Assembly (NCBI RefSeq): GCF_024199005.1
Contig: NZ_JANATA010000012.1
Span: 1-64,000 of the forward strand
Source: Opacimonas viscosa
GTDB lineage: Bacteria; Pseudomonadota; Gammaproteobacteria; Enterobacterales; Alteromonadaceae
DNA length: 64,000 bases
Direction: 5' to 3'
Position 1 is the first letter of the stretch. Every line of letters begins with the position of its first letter. The position numbers and the translations under genes were made by a program. The notes below the pieces were generated by a model that had not been told where the DNA came from, searched no databases, and saw only the letters and a list, made by a program, of their open reading frames with translations. Positions 1-10,192 of the stretch are shown one piece after another.

Positions 1-207
1 CCGCGACATCGCTGTCACTCTGATCACGGGGTTTTCTCGCAAATTTTTGATAAAATGGATTTTCACTTGGTTATGTGGTGGATTGAAGAGGGACGGTTGC
101 CTACAGCAGAAGAAGCTAGGCTGCGCTTATCCCTTTTGCAAGAGTGTGGACCGACTGCTTCTGCATTTACGTTTGCAAAGATGTTTCCTGCGCCCGCTGC
201 TTCATAA
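1..207 (+). CDS. DUF3291 family protein, 3' end only
   Basis: This reading frame is open from the first base and stops with TAA at 205-207, so the start of the gene lies outside the window. The 68 visible residues contain a WWIEEGRLPTAEEA stretch followed by a GPT.SAFTF....FPAP ending. That pattern matches my memory of the C-terminus of DUF3291 proteins (dimeric alpha-beta barrel fold, function not established). It lies tail to tail with gltD. An overlapping frame at 47-265 has an ATG but no family resemblance and is a shadow. Family assignment is from motif memory only. Confidence 0.6.
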   Translation, partial: PRHRCHSDHGVFSQIFDKMDFHLVMWWIEEGRLPTAEEARLRLSLLQECGPTASAFTFAKMFPAPAAS

Positions 208-272
208 ACAAGGTTTATCCGTCATGTACAGGGACGCAGGCCTAGCTAATAGATATTATTTCTGATAGATGG

Positions 273-294
273 CTATAGTTGATAGCAACTATAG
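273..294. terminator. Hairpin between DUF3291 gene and gltD
   Basis: A perfect 9-bp stem (CTATAGTTG at 273-281, CAACTATAG at 286-294) closes a 4-base loop. It starts 7 bases past the gltD stop codon and about 65 bases past the stop of the rightward gene. T-runs on either side are weak, so it could end either transcript or simply protect the gltD 3' end. Confidence 0.45.
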
Positions 295-301
295 GGCGTA
301 T

Positions 302-1726
<1,425 letters not shown>

Positions 1727-1731
1727 TTAGC

Positions 1732-4700
1732 TTATTGTGCTTGAACGCGAAGTTCAGCACTGGAGCGGCTAATATGCCCCAATAAATTCTTCACATCGCT
1801 GGTTTTAGGCTTAATCAAACGGAATTGTTTAAGCATTTCAGCAAAATTTGTTAATAATGATAATGAGTGTTCTGAACCTGTCTTTTCATAATGCTCGTTG
1901 ATTAGACCACGTAAATGCTCAGATAATATGCCTTTGTCTTCAATCGACATGACATCCACTAACTCTGGGTTGATACGGCTATCAAGGTCATTGTGCTCAT
2001 CTAGGATGTATGCAAAACCACCTGTCATACCTGCACCGAAGTTAACACCAACACTACCAAGGACAGCAACAATACCACCGGTCATATATTCACAACCGTT
2101 GTCTCCACAGCCTTCGACTACGGCAATCGCTCCTGAGTTACGTACTGCAAAACGCTCACCAGCTCGACCTGCGGCTAATAATTTACCGCCAGTCGCACCG
2201 TATAAACAGGTATTACCCATAATCGCCGCACTGTGTTGGTCAAAAGTTACGTTGCGTGGTGGGTAGATAACTAATTCACCACCGGTCATACCTTTTCCTA
2301 CATAGTCATTGGCATCACCCTCAAGGGTCATGTACAAACCACCTGCGTTCCATACGCCAAAGCTTTGGCCAACTGTTCCTTTAAGCGCAACGCGGATGGG
2401 TGAGTCTTCACCATCTTGGTTACCATGTTTTTGTGCTAGAGCACCGGATACAGTTGCACCTACCGAGCGGTCGGTATTTCGCACATTATAGCTCAACGAG
2501 ATTGACTGACTGGCATTAATTGCGCTTTGAGCATCAGCAATCATCTGTAAGTTTAGGTCACCCTTATCTAAGGGAGCATTGGTTGTCTCTGAACAGAATA
2601 ACTTGGTATGTTCTGCAGCTTCTGGTTTGTGTAACAACGGAGATAAATCAAGACGTGCTTGTTTTGCCGTTTGGCCAGTGACCAATTCGAGTAACTCAGT
2701 GCGTCCAACTAAATCTTCGAATTTACGGACTCCCATCAGTGCCATAATTTCACGGATCTCTTGAGCCATAAATTTGAAATAGTTCATGACCATCTCAGGT
2801 AAACCGATGAAATAATTTTCACGCAGTTTTTCGTCTTGAGTCGCAACACCTGTCGCACAGTTGTTTAAGTGACAAATACGCAGATATTTACAACCTAAAG
2901 CGACCATTGGACCAGTACCAAAGCCGAAGCTCTCAGCACCAAGTAAGGCACCTTTAACAACATCCAAACCTGTTTTTAAGCCACCGTCAGTTTGTACACG
3001 TACTTTGTGACGCAAGCCATTTTCTAACAGAGCTTGTTGAGTTTCTGCTAGACCTAATTCAAAAGGACTTCCTGCATATTTTACAGACGTCAATGGACTA
3101 GCACCTGTACCACCGTCATAACCAGAGATAGTAATTAAATCTGCATAAGCTTTTGCAACACCTGTTGCGATGGTACCTACGCCCGGCTCAGAGACTAATT
3201 TCACAGAAATTAATGCTTTTGGATTCACTTGTTTTAAATCAAAGATAAGCTGTGCTAAATCTTCGATGGAATAAATATCATGATGTGGCGGTGGTGAAAT
3301 CAATGTGACACCTGGCACAGAGAAACGCAGTTCAGCAATGTACTTGTTGACTTTGTCACCTGGTAACTGACCACCTTCTCCTGGTTTAGCGCCTTGTGCG
3401 ACTTTGATTTGAATGACTGTTGCATTCATTAAATAGTGTGGTGTTACACCAAATCGACCTGATGCGACTTGTTTTATTTTAGAGTTTTTCTCTGTGTTAA
3501 AACGCGCAGGATCTTCACCACCCTCACCAGAATTTGATTGACCACCTAAGCGGTTCATTGCAATTGCCAACGCTTCATGTGCTTCAGGTGATAATGCACC
3601 AATCGACATCGCTGCGGTGTCAAAACGAGGATATAAATTTTCTGCAGGTTCAACTTCGCTGATATCAATCGCTTTATCTGCAAATTTTAAACCTAACAAA
3701 TCACGAAGGTTAGAAGGCGCACGGTCATTGACTAATGAGGCAAATGCTTTGTAGTCCTCATAGTTGCCACTCATTACCGCTTTTTGTAGGTTTTTCACTA
3801 CATCAGGGTTATAAGCATGATACTCACCATCGTGAACGTATTTCAGTAAACCACCATGGCTTAGCGGTTTACGCTTAATCCATGCAATACGTTGGTTGTT
3901 GATAATGTCTTGTTGGAATTCTTCAAAACCAGCACCTTGCAAACGGCTAGGAACGCCTGGGAAACAAAGTTCCATGACTTCTTGGTTGATCCCAATCGCT
4001 TCATATAATTTTGCGGAACGGTAACTCGCAACCGTACTAATACCCATTTTTGACATAATCTTATATAAGCCTTTGTTGATACCTTTGCGGTAGTTCAACA
4101 TAGCTTGCATAGGAGTAATATCGAGCTCTTTGTTATCGACTAATTGCTCAATCGTTTCGTAAGCTAGGAATGGGTAAATCGCTGTAGCACCTAAACCAAT
4201 CAGTACTGCAAAGTGATGTGGATCACGCGCAGAAGCAGTTTCCACTACAATATTTGCATCACAACGTAACTGCTGCTCAACAAGACGTTTTTGTACAGCC
4301 CCAACTGCCATTGCTGCAGGGATGGGTAATTGATCCTTTTGGATAGCACGATCAGATAAGATAACGAAGGCTGCATTATTGTCGCGCACAGCGGTTTCAA
4401 CTTCATCACATACACGTAAAATAGCAGCGTCTAGGCCTTCGTCAGGCAAATAATTAAGGTTAATGATTTCAGAGTGATAGTGTTTATCATCTAACTCACG
4501 TAGTTGTTTTAGATCCGTATACATCAGAATCGGCGACTCAAATACTACACGATCCGCATAACCTCGAGTTTCACTAAAGACATTCTGTTCACGACCAATA
4601 CATGTTGCTAGTGACATTACGTGATTCTCACGTAATGGGTCAATAGGAGGATTGGTAACTTGAGCAAATTGTTGACGGAAGTAATCATATACCGTACGAA

Positions 4701-6198
4701 CTTTGGATGACATGACTGCCATTGGCGTGTCATCACCCATAGAACCAACCGCTTCTTGACCATCTTTGGCCAATACTTTTATGACTTGTTGAATTTCTTC
4801 GTATGAATAATTGAATAACTTTTGATAAATCGCCATTTGATCATTGTCAAATGCACGAGTACCAATGAGTTCAGCATTACATTCTTCGATAGGTGTTAGG
4901 TGACGGATATGTTCGTCCAACCATTCGCGATATGGATGTTGTGTTTTTAACACTTCATCGATTTCGTTAGAGCGCCAAATTTTACCTTCTTTGGTATCTA
5001 CAGCTAGCATTTCACCTGGTCCAACACGGCCTTTTTCAACCACATCTTCTGGTGCATAATCCCAAATACCAATTTCTGATGCTAAAGTGATTAAGCCATC
5101 TTTGGTTAACACATAACGCGCCGGGCGCAGACCATTTCTATCTAAGTTACAAGCAACGTGACGACCATTCGTCAATACGATACCCGCTGGGCCATCCCAT
5201 GGTTCCATGTGCATTGAGTTGAACTCATAAAAAGCACGTAAATCAGGATCCATCGTTTCATTGTTTTGGTATGCCGGTGGCACAAGTAAACGCATAGCTC
5301 GGAATAAATCCATACCGCCAGCTAGGAATAATTCCAACATGTTGTCTAAAGACGAAGAATCCGAACCCGTTGTGTTAACAAAAGGCGCGGCATCTTTCAA
5401 ATCAGGAATAATCGGTGTCGCAAACTTGCCAGTACGTGCCATAGCCCAATCACGGTTACCTTTAATCGTGTTAATTTCACCATTGTGCGCAAGGAAACGG
5501 AAAGGCTGTGCTAAAGGCCACTTCGGTAAAGTGTTGGTTGAGAAGCGTTGGTGGAAGACACAAATGCTGGATTCTAGACGCTCATCAGCTAAATCTAAAT
5601 AGAAGGCTGGAAGGTCTTTGGGCATGACTAGGCCTTTGTAGACTGTCACTAATCCAGAAAGACATGCAATGTAAAAATCTGCGTCTTCAGCTAAACGTTT
5701 TTCAGTACGACGACGAGCCATATATAGACGACGTTCGATATCTGCTGATTCCCAGCCACTTGGCGGGTTCACGAAGACTTGCTCGATTTGTGGGACACCT
5801 GTCAATGCTAGGTCGCCCAGTACTGATTTATCGACTGGGACTTCACGCCAACCAACTACATTTAATGTTTCTTTGGTTAGCTCTTCATTTAATACTTCAC
5901 GCGCTTGTTTTGCTAAAATCGGGTCTTGGTTTAAAAATACCATACCAACAGCATAATTTGGCGCTAATCGCCAATCGTTCTCTGCTGCAATTTCAGCAAA
6001 AAAAGAATCAGGCTTGGCTATTAACAATCCGCAACCATCACCTGTTTTACCATCGGCTGCAATACCGCCACGGTGTTGCATCCGGTCCAAACCTTCGATA
6101 GCGGTTGTGACTAGGCGATGACTAGCGTCTCCATGAGTATGGGCGATAAGACCGAATCCACAATTATCCTTGGAATCAGTTGGATGAAATAAACTCAT
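1732..6198 (-). CDS. gltB: Glutamate synthase large (alpha) subunit
   Basis: Large subunit of NADPH-dependent glutamate synthase, the main route from ammonia (with glutamine synthetase) to glutamate. The protein is 1488 residues from the chosen start. Domain order is class II glutamine amidotransferase, central domain, FMN-binding synthase barrel (GGQSNSGEGGEDP, later SGYDGGTGASPL) and a C-terminal beta-helix of GxxGxxG repeats. The nucleophile is Cys13 in DNCGFGLIAH, so a 12-residue propeptide is expected to be removed. I chose the ATG at 6198 because GGAG lies about 9 bases before it; ATG at 6213 or TTG at 6216 would extend the frame without a good ribosome site. It is followed directly by gltD. 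Confidence 0.95.
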   Translation of the reverse strand: MSLFHPTDSKDNCGFGLIAHTHGDASHRLVTTAIEGLDRMQHRGGIAADGKTGDGCGLLIAKPDSFFAEIAAENDWRLAPNYAVGMVFLNQDPILAKQAREVLNEELTKETLNVVGWREVPVDKSVLGDLALTGVPQIEQVFVNPPSGWESADIERRLYMARRRTEKRLAEDADFYIACLSGLVTVYKGLVMPKDLPAFYLDLADERLESSICVFHQRFSTNTLPKWPLAQPFRFLAHNGEINTIKGNRDWAMARTGKFATPIIPDLKDAAPFVNTTGSDSSSLDNMLELFLAGGMDLFRAMRLLVPPAYQNNETMDPDLRAFYEFNSMHMEPWDGPAGIVLTNGRHVACNLDRNGLRPARYVLTKDGLITLASEIGIWDYAPEDVVEKGRVGPGEMLAVDTKEGKIWRSNEIDEVLKTQHPYREWLDEHIRHLTPIEECNAELIGTRAFDNDQMAIYQKLFNYSYEEIQQVIKVLAKDGQEAVGSMGDDTPMAVMSSKVRTVYDYFRQQFAQVTNPPIDPLRENHVMSLATCIGREQNVFSETRGYADRVVFESPILMYTDLKQLRELDDKHYHSEIINLNYLPDEGLDAAILRVCDEVETAVRDNNAAFVILSDRAIQKDQLPIPAAMAVGAVQKRLVEQQLRCDANIVVETASARDPHHFAVLIGLGATAIYPFLAYETIEQLVDNKELDITPMQAMLNYRKGINKGLYKIMSKMGISTVASYRSAKLYEAIGINQEVMELCFPGVPSRLQGAGFEEFQQDIINNQRIAWIKRKPLSHGGLLKYVHDGEYHAYNPDVVKNLQKAVMSGNYEDYKAFASLVNDRAPSNLRDLLGLKFADKAIDISEVEPAENLYPRFDTAAMSIGALSPEAHEALAIAMNRLGGQSNSGEGGEDPARFNTEKNSKIKQVASGRFGVTPHYLMNATVIQIKVAQGAKPGEGGQLPGDKVNKYIAELRFSVPGVTLISPPPHHDIYSIEDLAQLIFDLKQVNPKALISVKLVSEPGVGTIATGVAKAYADLITISGYDGGTGASPLTSVKYAGSPFELGLAETQQALLENGLRHKVRVQTDGGLKTGLDVVKGALLGAESFGFGTGPMVALGCKYLRICHLNNCATGVATQDEKLRENYFIGLPEMVMNYFKFMAQEIREIMALMGVRKFEDLVGRTELLELVTGQTAKQARLDLSPLLHKPEAAEHTKLFCSETTNAPLDKGDLNLQMIADAQSAINASQSISLSYNVRNTDRSVGATVSGALAQKHGNQDGEDSPIRVALKGTVGQSFGVWNAGGLYMTLEGDANDYVGKGMTGGELVIYPPRNVTFDQHSAAIMGNTCLYGATGGKLLAAGRAGERFAVRNSGAIAVVEGCGDNGCEYMTGGIVAVLGSVGVNFGAGMTGGFAYILDEHNDLDSRINPELVDVMSIEDKGILSEHLRGLINEHYEKTGSEHSLSLLTNFAEMLKQFRLIKPKTSDVKNLLGHISRSSAELRVQAQ

Positions 6199-6582
6199 TA
6201 ATGCACTCTCCATCAAAATAGAAAAAGTGGCCTGATATACAATATATGAAGCCAGACTTGCCGGTACTGTCTAGGGTACTTGATTATTTAATAAGGAAAC
6301 GCGTTAATCCAATATTAAACAGGTTGCTTTCCGAGCGAATAAAGCGTCGTGTTATCCATTAACACTTTCTTAATACTAGCTGAGATTTTTAGAATTTTTA
6401 TGCAGTTTTCTCTAGCAGGTTGCACAAAATACAACGAAGTCGATTTTACGTCAATTATTAGTTTATTTGTCATTTTATGAAAAGTGTAAACCTTCTGTTT
6501 TATTGGTAGGTAATTCAATAGGTTACAAAAATATCTGCAAAGTATTTAAAGCAATGAATATACTCAGAATAAGACCATATTA

Positions 6583-6703
6583 GCATATTTGTTTCACATA
6601 AAGAGTATTAACATTTTATTTACATTGGCATAGTTGTTCGCATAATTATGCAGGAAAATGTATTTAAACACCTATTTCACCAGCCGTGTTAGCATAATTA
6701 TTC
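6583..6703 (+). repeat. Four GCATAnTTnTTC-like direct repeats upstream of arcB
   Basis: Copies read GCATATTTGTTT (6583-6594), GCATAGTTGTTC (6629-6640), GCATAATTATGC (6641-6652, also a perfect 12-base palindrome) and GCATAATTATTC (6692-6703). The second and third touch each other; the fourth touches the putative -35 box at 6704. The arrangement resembles binding sites for a transcription factor, but no known regulator is assigned and the region is AT-rich, so chance similarity is possible. Confidence 0.4.
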
Positions 6704-6733
6704 TTAACAACTTTTTTGGATATTTCTCATAAT
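6704..6733 (+). promoter_or_regulatory. Putative arcB promoter
   Basis: TTAACA at 6704-6709 (5 of 6 to the sigma70 -35) and CATAAT at 6728-6733 (5 of 6 to the -10) with an 18-base spacer. Transcription would begin near 6740, giving a leader of about 53 bases before arcB. A GCATAATTATTC repeat abuts the -35 box, a position typical of activators that contact RNA polymerase. Confidence 0.4.
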
Positions 6734-6792
6734 GGAAAGAAAGTACACATATATCAAGAGTTTGGTAAACTAGACACAATTCAAACTTTCTG

Positions 6793-9153
6793 ATGTTCAT
6801 TATGCAAGAATCTCCTTCTACTAATACTTGGGCTTTTCGTTTCGCACAATTTGTTGAAAAGCATGGCACAGTCAAGCTGAGCTTAATATTTGTTTTTATT
6901 ACTCTGGGTTTTACTATTGCCGGTTCTTATATTATCCGCGTAAGTTTGGGTAGCACCTCTACCTTGGAAGATTATATAAGTGCAGTGATTTTAGTCATGC
7001 TCAGTGCGCCTTGGTTACTGTATTTTTTCAGTGAGTTAGTCAAGCAGTTAGAGATGTCTAGGTCGCATCTACAAGAGGTCATTGAAGAACTTGAAAGTCT
7101 TCGTGAAGAAGATGTATTGCTAAACAAAGAGCTGCAAAACAATATAAAACAGCTTAATTTTGAAATTGAAAAACGTCGAAATGCCCAGTTAGAAAGAGAA
7201 AAAGTATTCGAAGAGCTAGAAAAAGAAATCCGTGACAAGTCTGAGCAGGAAATCCAAGCACGTCGTTTATCTATGCTACTGCGTTCTATTATCGATGCCT
7301 CGCCAGATCTTATTTATTACCGAAATGAAGAAGGCAAATTTGCCGGCTGTAACCGTGTCGCCGAACAATTAACAGGACGAACCCAAGATGAGCTTTTAGG
7401 GTTAACGCCGCATGAAGTCTATGATGAAGATTTGGCGAGAGAAGTTGCTGCATCTGATCATGAAGTATTAGAAAACAACATTTCTATCACCGAAGAACTG
7501 TGGTTGCGTTTCCCTGATGGCAAGCGTCGCTACTTTGAAATGCGGAAAGTTCCGTTCTTTGATCATGACGGAAATCGCCTTGGTTTACTTGCTTTTGGGC
7601 GAGATATGACTGAACGAATGAAAGCAGAAAAGGCCGCAGAACAAGCAAGTAAAGATAAGACTAAATTTATTGCAACGATTTCTCACGAGTTGAGAACTCC
7701 TCTAAATGGCATCGTGGGTTTGAGTCGTATGTTACGCGATACAAAACTAAATGATGAACAGTTTTCTTGGGTGAGCACAATCTACGCCAGTGCTATAACA
7801 CTAGGTAATATCTTCAATGACATTATTGATTTAGATAAGTTAGGTCGAGATAAAATCGAACTATCTTACAAAACGTTGTCGCTAGCTAGTTTTACTGAAG
7901 AGCTAGGCAGTGTTATTAAATTATTAGCAGCGGATAAAAATTTAGGCTTCAGAGCAACGGTACACGAACCTTTACCAAGCTATGTCCAAGTTGATGGTAC
8001 TCGGTTAAGACAAATTTTATGGAACATCTTGTTTAATGCCGTTAAGTTTACTGTCAAAGGGCATGTCTCTTTGACGGTAAGCGCGAAAACTACCGACAAT
8101 AAAATCGCGAATGTACGATTTACTGTAGAAGATACCGGTGTGGGGATCCCCCAAGAAGACGTCGATAAAATCTTTGCGATGTACTATCAAGTAGACCATC
8201 CTGACCATCAATCGGCGACGGGTACCGGCATCGGTTTAGCGATCTGTAAAGAAATGGTAGAACGGATGAATGGTTCTATTAAAGTGGTTTCTGAAATGGG
8301 TAAGGGCACGCGTTTTCATATCGATATCCCACTCGAGATAAGTCAAAAACAAAGAGTACGAGAAGAGCTTGAGGTGACTGGTTTACATATCTTGTTGGTC
8401 GAAGATATTGAACTGAATGTGATGATCGCCAAGGCATTATTGGAAAAATTAGGTCAGACAGTTGATGTCGCTATGACTGGTCAAGAAGCGATAGATAAAG
8501 TACGCAGCACACGCTATGACTTGATTTTACTCGATATTCAATTACCAGATATGACCGGCTTTGATGTTGCGGATACGATTATCCAAGAAGATCTAGTAAT
8601 GCAAACCCCCATTGTTGCTTTGACAGCAAACGTGATCAAAAAGCGTGATGAGTATTTACAGCGGGGTATGGACGATGTGATAGCTAAACCGGTTAAAAAG
8701 TCTCGAGTCATACAAGTATTTAATGAATTATTTGCGAACGAATTAGAAGAATTACCACCGATTGACATTGAAGAACCAAAAGACGATAAAGGTTTGGATA
8801 AAATCATGGATGTTGAACTTATTCAAACCCTAGTAGATACCATTGGCGCAGAAATGGTAACAACAAGCTTGGGTGTTTTTGAGGACAAAATTCCTGAATA
8901 TTTGGAAATATTAGTGTCCAATTTAACGGCTAAGGAAAAAGACGAAGTCTGTTCTCAAGCCCACAAAATTAAGGGCGCAGCAAGTTCCATGGGGCTGATT
9001 CGCATTCAACGTATAGCCAACGAAATACAACAAGGTGATCATCCTGCGTGGTGGGAAAACGTCAATGAGTGGGTTGATGAGCTAAGTGCTGCGATTGAAA
9101 ATGATGTCAATGTGCTTAAAGATTGGATCGCTTCACAAAAATTTGAAATTTAA
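6793..9153 (+). CDS. arcB: Aerobic respiration control sensor kinase ArcB
   Basis: Tripartite membrane sensor kinase of the Arc system. In enterobacteria it reads quinone-pool redox state and phosphorylates ArcA under low oxygen. The 786 residues align from end to end with E. coli ArcB from memory. Two N-terminal membrane helices (about 28-50 and 65-85) are followed by a coiled coil (to about 155), a PAS domain with SPDLIYYRNEEGKFAGCNR (about 165-275), HisKA with His298 in ISHELRTPLNG, a HATPase domain, a receiver with Asp581 in LLLDIQLPDMTG, and an HPt domain with His724 in AHKIKGAASSMG. All three phosphorelay residues are present. ATG 6802 is an alternative start; neither has a strong ribosome site. 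The proteorhodopsin gene follows 246 bp downstream on the same strand. Confidence 0.95.
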   Translation: MFIMQESPSTNTWAFRFAQFVEKHGTVKLSLIFVFITLGFTIAGSYIIRVSLGSTSTLEDYISAVILVMLSAPWLLYFFSELVKQLEMSRSHLQEVIEELESLREEDVLLNKELQNNIKQLNFEIEKRRNAQLEREKVFEELEKEIRDKSEQEIQARRLSMLLRSIIDASPDLIYYRNEEGKFAGCNRVAEQLTGRTQDELLGLTPHEVYDEDLAREVAASDHEVLENNISITEELWLRFPDGKRRYFEMRKVPFFDHDGNRLGLLAFGRDMTERMKAEKAAEQASKDKTKFIATISHELRTPLNGIVGLSRMLRDTKLNDEQFSWVSTIYASAITLGNIFNDIIDLDKLGRDKIELSYKTLSLASFTEELGSVIKLLAADKNLGFRATVHEPLPSYVQVDGTRLRQILWNILFNAVKFTVKGHVSLTVSAKTTDNKIANVRFTVEDTGVGIPQEDVDKIFAMYYQVDHPDHQSATGTGIGLAICKEMVERMNGSIKVVSEMGKGTRFHIDIPLEISQKQRVREELEVTGLHILLVEDIELNVMIAKALLEKLGQTVDVAMTGQEAIDKVRSTRYDLILLDIQLPDMTGFDVADTIIQEDLVMQTPIVALTANVIKKRDEYLQRGMDDVIAKPVKKSRVIQVFNELFANELEELPPIDIEEPKDDKGLDKIMDVELIQTLVDTIGAEMVTTSLGVFEDKIPEYLEILVSNLTAKEKDEVCSQAHKIKGAASSMGLIRIQRIANEIQQGDHPAWWENVNEWVDELSAAIENDVNVLKDWIASQKFEI

Positions 9154-9208
9154 AAAACTCAGTAAAAAACTTGGGTTGTAGACTTTTTGTATATTTTATG
9201 TGAAATAT

Positions 9209-9236
9209 TTGTAAAAAATTTATATTGGTCTATGAT
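9209..9236 (+). promoter_or_regulatory. Putative proteorhodopsin promoter
   Basis: TTGTAA at 9209-9214 (4 of 6 to -35) and TATGAT at 9231-9236 (5 of 6 to -10), spacer 16 bases. A start near 9243 would give a leader of roughly 155 bases. The gap after arcB has no strong terminator, so read-through from arcB is also possible. Confidence 0.4.
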
Positions 9237-9304
9237 CCCATAGAAAAATAACTTCGTAATATTAGTTGTCATTCTTGGAAAAATTCTAAGGTGATAACCC
9301 AAAA

Positions 9305-9329
9305 TATGCAGGTGTTGGTTGTCTGCATA
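9305..9329 (+). promoter_or_regulatory. Hairpin in the proteorhodopsin leader
   Basis: TATGCAG (9305-9311) pairs perfectly with CTGCATA (9323-9329) around an 11-base loop, inside the predicted untranslated leader. Further down, TTTCGT and ACGAAA can form a second weak stem before the ribosome site CTGGAG. No known riboswitch class is recognised. Confidence 0.3.
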
Positions 9330-9399
9330 AGAGTTCTCCGTAGTTTCGTGTAAATAAGAATAACGAAATTCGGATTCACTAATATACTCTGGAGTTATT

Positions 9400-10101
9400 A
9401 TGAAAGAAGTAATGTTGAATCCAACCGACTACGTAGGTATGTCGTTTTGGATTATTTCAGCCGCAATGCTTGCAGCTACGTTCTTTTTCTTTATGGAAAG
9501 GGACCGTGCTATAGGTAAGTGGAAAACCTCATTATCTGTTGCTGCCCTAGTAACAGGTATCGCTGCACTGCACTATTTTTACATGCGTGAAGTGTGGGTG
9601 ATGACTGGCGAGAGCCCAACTACATTCAGATATGTAGATTGGTTGTTGACAGTACCTTTGCAAATCATAGAGTTTTATTTGATTCTGACTGCAATCGCAG
9701 TAGTCAGAGCTGCTCTGTTCTGGAAATTATTAGTTGCTTCTCTAGTAATGTTAATTTTCGGGTATATGGGTGAAATTGGTTCTATGGATGTCACCATCGC
9801 TTTTGTTATCAGTATGGCAGGGTGGTTGTACATTATTTATGAAATCTTTGTTGGCGAGGCTAGTCAAATCAATGCCGAGTCAGGAACACCGTCAAGTCAG
9901 AAAGCATTTAATGCTCTGCGCCTGATTGTAACAATAGGATGGTCAATCTATCCCATTGGTTATGTATTAGGTTATATGGCTGGTGGTGTCGATGATGCTG
10001 CGTTAAACATCGTGTACAACTTGGCAGATTTCGTGAATAAGATTGCGTTTGGTATCGTAATCTGGGCAGCGGCTACAGCGGCAACCAACGAAAAAGCATA
10101 A
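9400..10101 (+). CDS. Proteorhodopsin, light-driven proton pump (blue-type tuning residue)
   Basis: Seven-helix retinal protein of the inner membrane that exports protons in light. The 233 residues carry the proton-pump set: counterion Asp80, Thr84 and proton donor Glu91 in RYVDWLLTVPLQIIE, His58 (partner of the counterion, equivalent to His75 of the reference SAR86 protein), Asp210 and retinal lysine Lys214 in NLADFVNKIAFG. The residue equivalent to reference position 105 is Gln88, which in characterised proteins gives blue absorption. Numbering is 17 lower than the reference because there is no cleavable signal peptide; the protein begins just before helix A. Start ATG follows CTGGAGTTATT. 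Retinal would come from the crt-blh genes immediately downstream. Confidence 0.96.
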   Translation: MKEVMLNPTDYVGMSFWIISAAMLAATFFFFMERDRAIGKWKTSLSVAALVTGIAALHYFYMREVWVMTGESPTTFRYVDWLLTVPLQIIEFYLILTAIAVVRAALFWKLLVASLVMLIFGYMGEIGSMDVTIAFVISMAGWLYIIYEIFVGEASQINAESGTPSSQKAFNALRLIVTIGWSIYPIGYVLGYMAGGVDDAALNIVYNLADFVNKIAFGIVIWAAATAATNEKA

Positions 10102-10110
10102 GCTTTGCTT

Positions 10111-10135
10111 AAAAAGGGGCGATATGCCCCTTTTT
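10111..10135 (+). terminator. Terminator between proteorhodopsin and crtE
   Basis: A perfect 10-bp stem (AAAAAGGGGC at 10111-10120, GCCCCTTTTT at 10126-10135) with a 5-base loop and a U-rich 3' arm. It starts 9 bases after the opsin stop and 57 bases before crtE. It should end most opsin transcripts and leave lower read-through into the carotenoid genes unless crtE has its own promoter. Confidence 0.85.
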
Positions 10136-10192
10136 ATAAGGGCTACAACAGCACAATAATAAAAATTCTGAGGTAACCTAGAGGTAAATGTC

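Larger units (their letters stand above)
6217..6792. other. gltB/arcB divergent intergenic region
   Basis: A 576-base AT-rich gap between divergently transcribed gltB and arcB. It holds no credible gene; short leftward open frames at 6315-6518 and 6672-6875 have no ribosome site or family resemblance. It must contain the gltB and arcB promoters. The arcB-proximal half carries four copies of a GCATAnTTnTTC-like motif and one promoter-like pair, each listed separately. I could not find a convincing gltB promoter by eye. Confidence 0.6.

Noticed and set aside
47-265. 72-codon rightward frame with ATG
   Set aside because: It overlaps the DUF3291 3' end in another frame and has no family resemblance.
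6315-6875. Two leftward frames of 67 codons upstream of arcB
   Set aside because: Atypical composition, no ribosome sites, and the second overlaps the arcB start.
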